DNA of 64,000 nt from Candidatus Melainabacteria bacterium (lineage in GTDB: Bacteria; Cyanobacteriota; Vampirovibrionia; Obscuribacterales; Obscuribacteraceae). Shown here piece by piece: positions 43,484 through 51,404 of this stretch. Where the stretch lies: contig PLXC01000020.1 of assembly GCA_003151275.1 (NCBI GenBank), positions 124,001 to 188,000 of the forward strand. The letters run 5' to 3'. The position numbers and the translations under genes are program-made. Below the pieces are notes generated by a model. The model was not told where the DNA came from. It searched no databases and saw only the letters and a list, made by a program, of their open reading frames with translations. Each line of letters begins with the position of its first letter. Position 1 is the first letter of the stretch.

Positions 43484-44161
43484 CTAAAATAAGAATACTG
43501 GTCGATCTGGCAGTCTTTCAAACTCACCTTCTGAAAAATTGTACAGACGTGCCGGGCGAAATGATGTCTCTTGCGAAGTTTCGTCGAGCTCTTGCAACAC
43601 ACCTGTGTTGAGAAATTTCTTGCGGAAGTTGCGGTTGTCCACAGAACGACCGAGAACTGCTTCATACACCATCTGCAAATCTCTCAAAGTAAATTTCTCT
43701 GGAATCAGCATAAACGCTGCTGGTGAATACTCAATTTTATAGCGCAGTCTTTTGCGTGCGTATGAAATTATATCCGCATGATCAAAAGCGAGCTCAGGCA
43801 GTTGATTTACCGGCCACCAGGCGACACCGCTCGCGTCAGAGCTTGCTTTCAATTCCAATTCTTCTTGCCTTAATAGAGCAAGATAGGCGACGGTAACGGT
43901 GCGTCCTCGTGGGTCCCGACCTTTGTCGCCAAAAGAGTAGAGTTGCTCTAGATAAACATCGCCGACATTGGTTTCTTCAAGTAATTCTCTGGCCGCCGCT
44001 TCATCGAGAGTTTTATCGGTGTCGGCTATGAACCCGCCAGGCAAAGCCCACGAACTTTTGAAAGGATCGAATTTCCGTTTAATCAGCAAAACTTCGAGTG
44101 ATCCCTGCTCGATTGCTAATGCCACGGTGTCGACGGTAACTCTAACGGTTTCAGATGACAT
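43484..44161 (-). CDS. NrtR-type Nudix transcriptional regulator
   Basis: A 225-residue two-domain protein. The N-terminal Nudix domain (about residues 1-140) has WALPGGFI, the REL-EE core in AAARELLEETNVGDVYLEQL, and GDKGRDPRGRTVTVAY. The C-terminal winged helix shows the family pattern KFTLRDLQMVYEAVLG and NFRKKFLNTGVLQEL. NrtR proteins sense ADP-ribose-like metabolites and repress NAD genes; here the nad operon is 6 kb away. The ATG at 44161 starts the family sequence; a TTG at 44230 extends it without support. A dyad overlapping a TATACT box lies upstream. Confidence 0.82.
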   Translation of the reverse strand: MSSETVRVTVDTVALAIEQGSLEVLLIKRKFDPFKSSWALPGGFIADTDKTLDEAAARELLEETNVGDVYLEQLYSFGDKGRDPRGRTVTVAYLALLRQEELELKASSDASGVAWWPVNQLPELAFDHADIISYARKRLRYKIEYSPAAFMLIPEKFTLRDLQMVYEAVLGRSVDNRNFRKKFLNTGVLQELDETSQETSFRPARLYNFSEGEFERLPDRPVFLF

Positions 44162-44201
44162 GAATAGCGGAGAGCCTAGCTTTTGTCTGCTTTTGAATAG
44201 T

Positions 44202-44220
44202 AAACGTAGTATACACGTTT
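44202..44220 (-). promoter_or_regulatory. Dyad with embedded -10, upstream of the NrtR-type gene
   Basis: AAACGTAGTATACACGTTT has six-base complementary arms (AAACGT/ACGTTT). On the coding strand it contains TATACT, a good -10, 40-60 bases before the start codon. A site that both holds the promoter and has two-fold symmetry fits autoregulation. It does not match the nad-operon repeat at 37216. Confidence 0.45.
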
Positions 44221-44235
44221 CCTGAATCAAGACGC

Positions 44236-45177
44236 TCAGTCTGATGAAAGAACAAAGTCAAGCGCTTCGCTATAAACAGGAATTGGCGGCGCCTCGTGAT
44301 GGATATCTAGTTTGACTAGTTTGTTGGGAATATGCGCCTTGTCTAGGCTGTCAGCCATCTCTTGCTGCAAATTTGTGGGCACGACTGTGTCTTTCAAAGC
44401 TGAGACGATAGCGAGCCTAACGCCACGAGGCAGCTCATTTAAATGCGCTAGAAAACTTCTTGAAGAGTATGCCTCCGGCTTTAGTTCCGGCGTACCGCCG
44501 AAGGAGGCAATCATTGCATTCTGCACAGATTGCATTTTTGATTGATGATAGAGGGCAGCAAGATCACCTGCGCCTTCGACGCTAATCACGCCAACAATTT
44601 TGGCTTTGATGTCAGGCGGGGCGATCGTCGCGTAAGTTGGCGCAATCGAACCACCCATTGAGGTGCCCATCATCACAATTTTTGTGACGGGATATTCCTG
44701 ACACATCTCCCGAATGTTTTGTGTTAGATCCGACATTGCAGCCTCATTTCCCCAGGATGCCGGAGCACGATAGTTGCACGATAATAGAACTGTGTTTTTG
44801 CGACTGGCTATTGTCTCGCCCAAGCTTTTGCCTTCACCGGTTTCGAAGGGTTCTAGAAACGTGGAACTCTGTCCATGCAAGTACACGACAAGAGTGACTG
44901 CATTCGTCGGCGTTTGCAAAAACGGTGGTGCCACGGCGAATGAATCGGGCACGCCATCAAAATGACTGATAAACATTCTGCGAGAGAGAATGTCCGAGGA
45001 GTTCAGCTGGTTTGTTTCGGCTTTTACAATTTCAATGTTGGTCGCTTGTTTTTTGAGATTGCGTCTGAGTGTTTTAACATGGGATTGTGCGCTCAGAAAC
45101 AGGATGAAGAACGTGATACCAGCAGCGTTCAACAAGCATGACACAACTAACATCGCGATTAACGCCCGTTTTTTCAA
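44236..45177 (-). CDS. Membrane-anchored alpha/beta hydrolase
   Basis: A 313-residue protein with an N-terminal membrane anchor (LIAMLVVSCLLNAAGITFFILF) and an alpha/beta hydrolase fold. The nucleophile elbow is MMGTSMGGSIAPTYA (GxSxG), the acid is probably the Asp of SALKDTVVPTNL, and the His lies in KLDIHHEAPPIP. These are typical of esterases and peptidase-like hydrolases outside the cytoplasm. The start codon is TTG (45177) with AGGA nine bases upstream. The substrate is unknown. Confidence 0.8.
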   Translation of the reverse strand: MKKRALIAMLVVSCLLNAAGITFFILFLSAQSHVKTLRRNLKKQATNIEIVKAETNQLNSSDILSRRMFISHFDGVPDSFAVAPPFLQTPTNAVTLVVYLHGQSSTFLEPFETGEGKSLGETIASRKNTVLLSCNYRAPASWGNEAAMSDLTQNIREMCQEYPVTKIVMMGTSMGGSIAPTYATIAPPDIKAKIVGVISVEGAGDLAALYHQSKMQSVQNAMIASFGGTPELKPEAYSSRSFLAHLNELPRGVRLAIVSALKDTVVPTNLQQEMADSLDKAHIPNKLVKLDIHHEAPPIPVYSEALDFVLSSD

Positions 45178-45454
45178 ATGCTCGATTCCTATGACTTGTG
45201 GAACATATTAGTTGGCTGCCGTCGCTCTATTGAACAGCGATGCGCTCGGTAAGCACTATAGCAGCCGTCGCAGGCGAGTTTGTTTGAAATTTGCTTGCAT
45301 TCGACCTGATTGGGGATGATTCTCGCGTGCAGGGCTCCGAACCACTATTGTAGAGCCGAAGGAAGCGTTGGGCTCTGCTGAAGTCTGGCAAGATCTTAGA
45401 AATAAGCTAGACTATTTGAAACAGATTTGAAAACTCGTTGATCGCAGGTCGTTG

Positions 45455-46747
45455 ATGACATCTGAGAATAACAAAAAAGAATCCCGAGGCATATCAACCG
45501 ATACGCTTTTGCGCGCCCAGAGGCAGCTAACTGTTTTGGTACTAGCCATGGTGGCGCTGGTAATCTTTTTGCAAATTGGCGGCTTTTTTGCGGACATCTT
45601 TCGGATTCTAGGGTTTTCGATTCTGTTCTCCTATTTGTTCATTAATGTTGTGGACTGGTTGGAGAAGATTATAAGAAACCGAGCAGGGGCAATTCTGATT
45701 GTCTACCTCATCCTTGGCGTTATCACCATACTCGGTATCATTCTTCTGGTTCCAGCAATTATCTTTCAGGTCTCCCAACTGCTTGATACCACTTTCAATC
45801 AGTTGCCTCAGTGGCTGAATTTCCTCGTTAAGGCGCTTGAACCTCTTGAGGCTCGCCTTCACGCCGCTCAAATTCAAGTGCGTGCGATCGATATTTTGAC
45901 CACGGTCGTAACCAGTGTTCCAAAGCCTGATCCGGCGCAATTAATTGCCCGCATGACCGACGTGGCGATGTCAACGATGACCTGGCTTTTTTATGGTTTG
46001 AGTATTGTTGTTGTTTCCTTTTATTTTCTCTTGGACGGTCACAACATCAAAGAACATATCATCAAACTTTTCCCCAAAAAGCATTACCCATTTTTAGAAG
46101 TTTTGGCCACCGATATGGACATTGGCTTGCAAGCGTTTTTCCGGGGACAAATTGTGCTCGGACTTTTGTTTGGCGCATTCATGATTGCCGTCTACATGGT
46201 GCTCGGCGTTCACTATGCTTTGCTGCTTGGACTCTTTTTGGGTGTTTGGGAAATCGTGCCAGTGATTGGACCAACAATTGGATTTATTCCAACGATTTTT
46301 TCAGTGGCGATTGACGGTGTCGATAACTTACCGCTGAATAGAATTTCGCAGGTCATTGTGGTCGCCCTTGTCTTCAATCTTGTCCAATGGTTGAAGGACA
46401 ATATCGTGGCGCCAAGATACATCGGCAATGTGATTGGACTTCATCCCGTAATGATTTTCATCGCCATTATGATTGGTGCCAGGCTAGACGGCATGTTAGG
46501 TGTGATCTATAGTTTGCCCGCGGCATGTCTGATCAATGTTTTTATTACTCATCTTGCCGCAAGAGCATCAGCGGTAAATAAATTGGAGACTATTGGGGAT
46601 CAGACGACGATCGCAGAGGCCACAAGTAAGATTGCTGAAGCAGAAAATAAAAAGATTGAAGCGGCACGTAAGAATATTGAAGTAAGCGATAAGCTAGTGA
46701 CTGAGCCCGATAGTCCAAGCGCTCCAAAGACTAGCGAAAACGTTTGA
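45455..46747 (+). CDS. AI-2E-family permease-like protein (PerM/YdiK type)
   Basis: A 430-residue membrane protein with seven to eight predicted spans and the layout of the AI-2E transporter family: two N-terminal spans, an amphipathic loop, and a C-terminal bundle with FRGQIVLGLLFGAFMIAVYM, WEIVPVIGPTIGFIPTIFS and IVAPRYIGNVIGLHPVMIF. The C-terminal tail (about residues 370-430) is charged and coiled-coil-like. Transport substrates vary in this family, so autoinducer export should not be assumed. The ATG at 45455 is preferred to TTG at 45452. Confidence 0.88.
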   Translation: MTSENNKKESRGISTDTLLRAQRQLTVLVLAMVALVIFLQIGGFFADIFRILGFSILFSYLFINVVDWLEKIIRNRAGAILIVYLILGVITILGIILLVPAIIFQVSQLLDTTFNQLPQWLNFLVKALEPLEARLHAAQIQVRAIDILTTVVTSVPKPDPAQLIARMTDVAMSTMTWLFYGLSIVVVSFYFLLDGHNIKEHIIKLFPKKHYPFLEVLATDMDIGLQAFFRGQIVLGLLFGAFMIAVYMVLGVHYALLLGLFLGVWEIVPVIGPTIGFIPTIFSVAIDGVDNLPLNRISQVIVVALVFNLVQWLKDNIVAPRYIGNVIGLHPVMIFIAIMIGARLDGMLGVIYSLPAACLINVFITHLAARASAVNKLETIGDQTTIAEATSKIAEAENKKIEAARKNIEVSDKLVTEPDSPSAPKTSENV

Positions 46748-46752
46748 CTGTT

Positions 46753-47181
46753 TTACGGTTTTCTATGGTGCTGGATTCTGCGGAAAACCCAAAATTTTTG
46801 CCCAAAGTAATTGATGATTGTGCTGACACCAGTCGCCATCAACCAACCGAGCTGAAAAGTGTATGGGTTCAAGGCGGGTGACAACTCTGGTATCGCCACA
46901 ATGACTAGCTTATTGACCGCCACATTGGTGAGAAAGGTGCTGGTGTAGAGACCAATAAATTTGGATATCTCTGTCCACGAGTGCTTTTCGGCCTTAAATG
47001 TCCAAAATTTATTCAAAAGATAAGCGACGCAACATGCCGTTAGAAACGATACGGCTTTAGCGGGTGAGGGACCAATTGGTCCTAGCAGCAGCCAGTACGT
47101 TGCTAAGTCTGCGCCAACTGCGGTGAATCCGGCGACGAGATAGCGGGCGAACTCGGCTTTTTCAGTGTGTGATACGTTGAT
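46753..47181 (-). CDS. GtrA-family membrane protein with no standard start codon
   Basis: A GtrA-like protein of about 140 residues with four spans: EFARYLVAGFTAVGADLATY, then AVSFLTACCVAYLLNKFWTF, then FIGLYTSTFLTNVAVNKLVI, then LGWLMATGVSTIINYFGQKF. GtrA proteins help move polyprenyl-linked sugars across the membrane. The open frame runs back to a stop near 47190, but no ATG, GTG or TTG lies before the first span. The first standard start is TTG at 47016, which would remove the first helix. AAGAAGG lies eight bases before an ATC codon at 47181, the best candidate for a mutated or rare start. It is convergent with the AI-2E-like gene, five bases apart. Confidence 0.7.
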   Translation of the reverse strand: MNVSHTEKAEFARYLVAGFTAVGADLATYWLLLGPIGPSPAKAVSFLTACCVAYLLNKFWTFKAEKHSWTEISKFIGLYTSTFLTNVAVNKLVIVAIPELSPALNPYTFQLGWLMATGVSTIINYFGQKFWVFRRIQHHRKP

Positions 47182-47306
47182 TCCCTAAACCTTCTTTGCC
47201 CTCAGATAATATCCTAAACCATGAGGCTTAAGAAACTAACTAAACAAACAGCATCGCCATGCTCTTGCGAACATGACGACCTGCCTTCAGCAAAACTGTT
47301 TGGAAT

Positions 47307-47540
47307 TTACACGTACGTCGCCTGTGGTGCGTTTTTGGCGACCACGTTTTGGTCGGGCGCGGCGTTAACATCTGGTCCAGAGTTAGCGTCGACTTGATAT
47401 TGCATAGTCGTCAAATACGAATGACGGAAATGCTTTTTCAGGTGCTCGTGCTGTGCCCATCCCGTTTTGAATTCTTGTTTTAAGTTGTCTCGCACGGTCA
47501 AGCGCGGGTCTTTAGGATCAAGTTCTGGTTGGGCAGTCAT
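47307..47540 (-). CDS. Small hydrophilic protein of unknown function
   Basis: A 77-residue acidic, Gln- and Asn-rich protein with no hydrophobic segment (MTAQPELDPKDPRLTVRDNL start). It has a strong ribosome binding site, GGAGG six bases before the ATG at 47540, which favours it over an overlapping plus-strand frame. No family is recognised. Confidence 0.55.
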   Translation of the reverse strand: MTAQPELDPKDPRLTVRDNLKQEFKTGWAQHEHLKKHFRHSYLTTMQYQVDANSGPDVNAAPDQNVVAKNAPQATYV

Positions 47541-48059
47541 AAGGAACCTCCAAAGCCGTGCGTGGACAATGAGTCGTCACGTACGATTCACTTCGAATGA
47601 GCTTGGTAAATTAGTTGGGCAAGAGGATGGGCAGGAGGACAGGCAGGCGAATGAGCAAGAGCGGTGCCCTCGACGTATGGTACGTATCGAGTTGGAATCT
47701 GTTCCGGTGAGTCAAATTAGAGGGGGCAAGGAAAACAGATTAGAGCCAATCACAGAAGTTGTCAGTGGGAGAAATACGAAACGTTCCTTAAATCGGTCTC
47801 ATGTTGGTCTTTGTATCTCTGTAAACTGGCGTCCACCACTCAGGATCGTTCCGTGAGCAGTAAGCTGCACCCTCCGATTGCACACAGCAGCGCTCTTCCA
47901 GTCCGTACATAACCGCCGCGCGTCCTACGCTTCAGCCACGTGCTGATTCCTTTGATCCGCTTTCAGTGATGATCCTCCGGTTCACTTGATGCTGAGCCAA
48001 GTCTAAAGTGGTGGCATATATTTATTCCTCGACCTACAGACAATCTGTGGTGATTTTAT
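47541..48059. other. Gene-poor stretch
   Basis: No supported gene. A purine-rich run with repeated GGGCAGGAGGA-like units lies at about 47618-47660, and a TATATT box at about 48017-48022 may serve the next gene. The one long plus-strand frame here has no ribosome binding site or family-like sequence. Confidence 0.4.
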
Positions 48060-48368
48060 ATGCGCAAAGTCGAAACGACCGACAAGGTTCAGAGCATCGT
48101 TATTAGAACACCGTGCTATGCGTATGCTGTGGCAGTGTTTGTGACGTTGACTTGGTCACTAGCGCTACGCGCGACGGCTCAAGGCTTAGTGGGCGCTCCG
48201 ATCCATATTCCTTCCTGTGACTCTAGTTATGACACCGCAATAGGTATTTCCCGTGTCATCACCGCGATCAGCTTCTTAATCACATTCTTCATACCGTTGG
48301 CTAAGAGCAAAAGAACAAACCTCAAACTATGTGCACTTGAATTGATTGCACTTGCAAGCATCCCTTAG
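48060..48368 (+). CDS. Small membrane protein of unknown function
   Basis: A 102-residue protein with two hydrophobic segments (YAYAVAVFVTLTWSLALRA, about residues 20-38, and GISRVITAISFLITFFIPLA, about 62-81) and two Cys in its N-terminal half. No family is recognised and the upstream ribosome binding site is weak (GGTGAT). The 458 bases that follow (to 48826) hold one hairpin and no other supported gene. Confidence 0.4.
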   Translation: MRKVETTDKVQSIVIRTPCYAYAVAVFVTLTWSLALRATAQGLVGAPIHIPSCDSSYDTAIGISRVITAISFLITFFIPLAKSKRTNLKLCALELIALASIP

Positions 48369-48624
48369 TGGCACATTTGTAATCAACAATCTCGGCTGTC
48401 TCGGGCTTTATGAATGGACTAGTAGCTGGACTTTAGCTTTAGCCAAGTTCATTCGGACAAATCGTTCAAATCCTACCTCTTGCGAATTAAAACCTTGGAA
48501 GCGAGTGTGCCAAAGGCTTGTAATTGACTGTTTTTTAGTTGACACCCATACAAAAGTATGGTTGAATAGAGGCACTGAAAAAACCAAAAAAGCGCGTAGA
48601 GAGGTACCTAGTTTGCCTCGCTGA

Positions 48625-48654
48625 CTCAGCACGTTATGTTTAACGACCGCTGAG
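48625..48654. other. Nested hairpin upstream of imuA
   Basis: CTCAGC (48625-48630) pairs with GCTGAG (48649-48654), and within it CGTTA (48632-48636) pairs with TAACG (48641-48645) around TGTT. It lies 172 bases before the imuA start. No T-run follows, so it may be an operator or an end-of-transcript structure for the region to the left. Confidence 0.45.
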
Positions 48655-48826
48655 AGTGTTGCATTGGTTTAAAACTACGAGTGATGGCGGGTCCGTGTGG
48701 AATGGTGCAGTGATTGCTCTACTCCATACGCCCTGCATTATGGAATGAAATACAACGTTGTGGTGCTATGGAGAAGCATCCATAACGCTATTTGAATTTC
48801 GCTTAGTGGCGATTGTGCGGGAATTT

Positions 48827-49627
48827 ATGAATCACCAAAATGTTGCCTTATTAAAAGAGCAGTTCGAGCAGCTATTTCCCGGTAAGTGGTTAGTTGATTC
48901 GCGCACTCATAAAAACATTCAGACCGGAATCCCGGAAATTGATTTTGGTATCCTTCATGGTTTGTCTAGAAAACGTATTACCGAGTGGACGGGGTCTTTC
49001 TCATCAGGCAAGACTAGCGTCTTGCGCTCTATCGTCGCACGCTGGTGTGCAGCCGATATGCAAGTGGTTTACATAGATACTTTGGAGCGGTTGCGTCCAG
49101 GAGACTGGGCTTTTGTCGAATCGGGATATGCTGGCGCAGCGCCTCTAAATATGGTGCCAAGTTCTGTTAAAGATCCAGGCAGATTTTGGGTGGTGAGGAA
49201 TTTCAAAGGTGCTAAATTTGAACAAGATGCTTTGTGGTCTGCTGAGCAACTAATTCGTTCTTCTATGTTCGACGTTGTAATTTTTGATCTAGCCGATAGT
49301 CTTTCCATTTCCAGCAAGATTTTTGCCCGATTGCAACGCAGCTTAGAACGATCACGAACAGCATTGATTCTTTTAAAAGATGAAGACAATACCAGCACGA
49401 CAATTTCTTCATGGGGATGCCAGTCCCGCTTTACCTTCGGATGGTCATCATCAAATGTCCATTGTGAAGTTGGTTTGTCTGGGGTGGTGTCAATTATTCC
49501 GGCAATAAAAACAGACCTTTGGAAAGAGGGAATGACAAAAAGTATAGAGGTGAATATCCAATCGCATGTCTCGAATTGCTTGTTTACGCATCCCCAAATT
49601 CCAGATCGCCGTACATCAAAAACGTGA
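48827..49627 (+). CDS. imuA: ImuA-like RecA-fold mutasome protein
   Basis: A 266-residue RecA-like ATPase fold. The N-terminus (LKEQFEQLFPGKWLVDSR) leads to GIPEIDFGILHGLSRKRIT, the Walker A region EWTGSFSSGKTSVLRSIVA, the Walker B-like FDVVIFDLADSL, and RSRTALILLKDE. It is placed by its partner: it overlaps imuB by 62 bases. ImuA links the ImuB-DnaE2 error-prone polymerase to RecA-type control in other bacteria. The ATG at 48827 is preferred to 48758 because the extra N-terminus is not family-like. Base use is noticeably more AT-rich than in the neighbouring regions. Confidence 0.75.
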   Translation: MNHQNVALLKEQFEQLFPGKWLVDSRTHKNIQTGIPEIDFGILHGLSRKRITEWTGSFSSGKTSVLRSIVARWCAADMQVVYIDTLERLRPGDWAFVESGYAGAAPLNMVPSSVKDPGRFWVVRNFKGAKFEQDALWSAEQLIRSSMFDVVIFDLADSLSISSKIFARLQRSLERSRTALILLKDEDNTSTTISSWGCQSRFTFGWSSSNVHCEVGLSGVVSIIPAIKTDLWKEGMTKSIEVNIQSHVSNCLFTHPQIPDRRTSKT

Positions 49628-51173
49628 GCCTGAACTTAAGAAGAAGGCGTTTGTTTTATTGGCTGATGGACAAAAACCGACCAACAAAGTAAATCTGAGT
49701 CGTGCCCGCATTTTTATGTGTTCTGATTCTGCCAGTAAAAAATATATTGTCGCTGGAATGAAGTGGACGGAAGCAAGAGCCACATGCGCAAATTTAACAT
49801 GGCGTCAATGCGATCTTAAATCATATCGAGAAGCGCAGGCAGTTATAGTAAATGAATTGATCGTCTGCTCGCCTCGAGTTTCAGCGCGAGAACCAGGCAT
49901 TTTTATTTTGGATGCAGATGGTTTGCAACGCCTCGGTGGTGAAGGAAAACTTTGTCGCGATCTATTGAGGTTGGTTAGTAAATTAGGTTACACAAATGGC
50001 CAAATTGGTATAGCAGATTCCGCATTTGCGGCGATGGTGGCAAGTCGCTCGAAGAATCGCTGGCATATCATTCCACCTGGAAAAGATCTTGATTTTTTGA
50101 AGCCACTTTCAATTGCACATCTTGCTTTAGATTTGGATTTACAAGAAATGTTTGTGGATCTCGGTATTAAATCAATGGGACATCTGGCGCAAATTCCTGC
50201 TGACAATGTTGCTGAACGATTTGGACAAGATGCAGTCACAGCGCAACAACTAGTGTTAGGACTGGATAAGGCTCAACCAAGTGTGCCCGTTCGCGAAAAA
50301 GAGTTTAACGCGTATGTTGAAATTGATGGACCAATTGAATCTTTGAATCAAACTATATTTCTATTTAAAGCAATGCTCGATCATTTACAAAGGCAATTGC
50401 AGAATGAGGGATACTGTGCAGAGGAATTATTGCTTCAATTCTTTAACGACGATGAGCTCTTTTATGATCGTCCAGTAAAACTTGTGCGTCCATCCAATAA
50501 CGCTAAATTTTTACTGGAAGTTTTGAGATTGACGATCGAAGCGCATCCACTCAAGCGAGAATTTACGTCGATCAAATTACATATCATGCGTTTTTGTAAA
50601 GAGTCATTTCAGCAAACCCAAGTTGAAGTTGACCACGATGCAGTAGGAAATAATAGCGATCAACAAACCAATCTTTTGCAAAAGTTTTTGACTAGATTGG
50701 GAGAAAATTCTTTGGTTCGTCCAGTTGCAAATGATCAACATGCACCTGAAGTTTCAGGTGTTTGGGTGCCTGTTTTTTCGCCTAATCAAGCTTCAGGTCG
50801 AACAGAGTTGAATCTTGATAATTCTGCAGCTAAAAATTCAGTGGCAGTTGACATTGATTATGTTAAGGACAAAACCGGGCTACGTGGATTGACCTCCGGG
50901 CTTGTTTTAAAGCAGTTACCAAATGCGGTGCCTGTATTTGTCGAATTTAACAGCGGCGCACCACAAGCAATTGCATATCAAGGTCGATGGCATCACATTC
51001 TCAAAATAACATCAGCAGAATGTTTGTCAGGCTTATGGTGGGATGAACCATTTCGTAAGTCATATCATGTTGCTTTAATAGAGCCTAAATATGATCCTGG
51101 ATCATGCATGCTTGTTTTGCTAGTACATGATCATCTTCAGAAGTTATGGTCTATTGAAGGCATCTTTGATTAA
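49566..51173 (+). CDS. imuB: ImuB, catalytically inactive Y-family polymerase homologue
   Basis: A 535-residue Y-family (DinB-like) protein with the ImuB hallmarks: the SRIACLRIPKFQIAV start, FILDADGLQRLGGEG where active polymerases carry the SxxE catalytic pair, and LGIKSMGHLAQIPADNVAER in the helix-hairpin-helix region. QQTNLLQKFLTRLG resembles a clamp-binding or partner segment. Loss of catalytic carboxylates means it acts as an adaptor bringing DnaE2 to the clamp. It overlaps imuA and reads AT-rich. The partner dnaE2 begins 6.7 kb downstream. Confidence 0.85.
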   Translation: MSRIACLRIPKFQIAVHQKREPELKKKAFVLLADGQKPTNKVNLSRARIFMCSDSASKKYIVAGMKWTEARATCANLTWRQCDLKSYREAQAVIVNELIVCSPRVSAREPGIFILDADGLQRLGGEGKLCRDLLRLVSKLGYTNGQIGIADSAFAAMVASRSKNRWHIIPPGKDLDFLKPLSIAHLALDLDLQEMFVDLGIKSMGHLAQIPADNVAERFGQDAVTAQQLVLGLDKAQPSVPVREKEFNAYVEIDGPIESLNQTIFLFKAMLDHLQRQLQNEGYCAEELLLQFFNDDELFYDRPVKLVRPSNNAKFLLEVLRLTIEAHPLKREFTSIKLHIMRFCKESFQQTQVEVDHDAVGNNSDQQTNLLQKFLTRLGENSLVRPVANDQHAPEVSGVWVPVFSPNQASGRTELNLDNSAAKNSVAVDIDYVKDKTGLRGLTSGLVLKQLPNAVPVFVEFNSGAPQAIAYQGRWHHILKITSAECLSGLWWDEPFRKSYHVALIEPKYDPGSCMLVLLVHDHLQKLWSIEGIFD

Positions 51174-51314
51174 ATAGCAACTGTGCAAGTGATCTTCTGC
51201 ACCTTCTCCTAAGCATCCAGATTAGCTCCCGACACAGCTATGTTCCTGCCCCCGGTTGCTCGGAGGGGTACAGTCAGGACAGGTCATGTCCCCTAAACCC
51301 AATGCCTTAACCCA

Positions 51315-51338
51315 ATGCCGGCAAGGGTGCCGGCGCTC
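51315..51338. repeat. Dispersed 24-base hairpin repeat, copy 2
   Basis: ATGCCGGCAAGGGTGCCGGC followed by GCTC is the reverse complement of 22998-23021 with a single difference. It can form a hairpin by pairing TGCCGGC with GCCGGCA-like arms. It lies between imuB and the 916-residue gene, near the left end of the block that splits the mutasome. The remaining bases of 51174-51404 show no gene. Confidence 0.6.
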
Positions 51339-51404
51339 CCAGGCTAAACCCTCAATCCCCAAGAGCTTGTACGTATTTACCCCATTTGAAGCGACGCAGC
51401 TCTG

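Noticed and set aside
47221..47397. Plus-strand 58-codon frame with a hydrophobic stretch
   Set aside because: No ribosome binding site, and it overlaps on the opposite strand a frame with a strong GGAGG (47307-47540).
47467..47856. Plus-strand 129-codon frame
   Set aside because: Low-complexity, no ribosome binding site, and partly opposite the better-supported small gene.
48464..48473. GTTCAAATCC resembling a tRNA T-loop
   Set aside because: The flanking bases do not form a T-stem, and no acceptor stem or anticodon arm could be found around it.
48346..48624. Plus-strand 92-codon frame before imuA
   Set aside because: No ribosome binding site or family-like sequence; it overlaps the end of another small gene and ends next to a hairpin.
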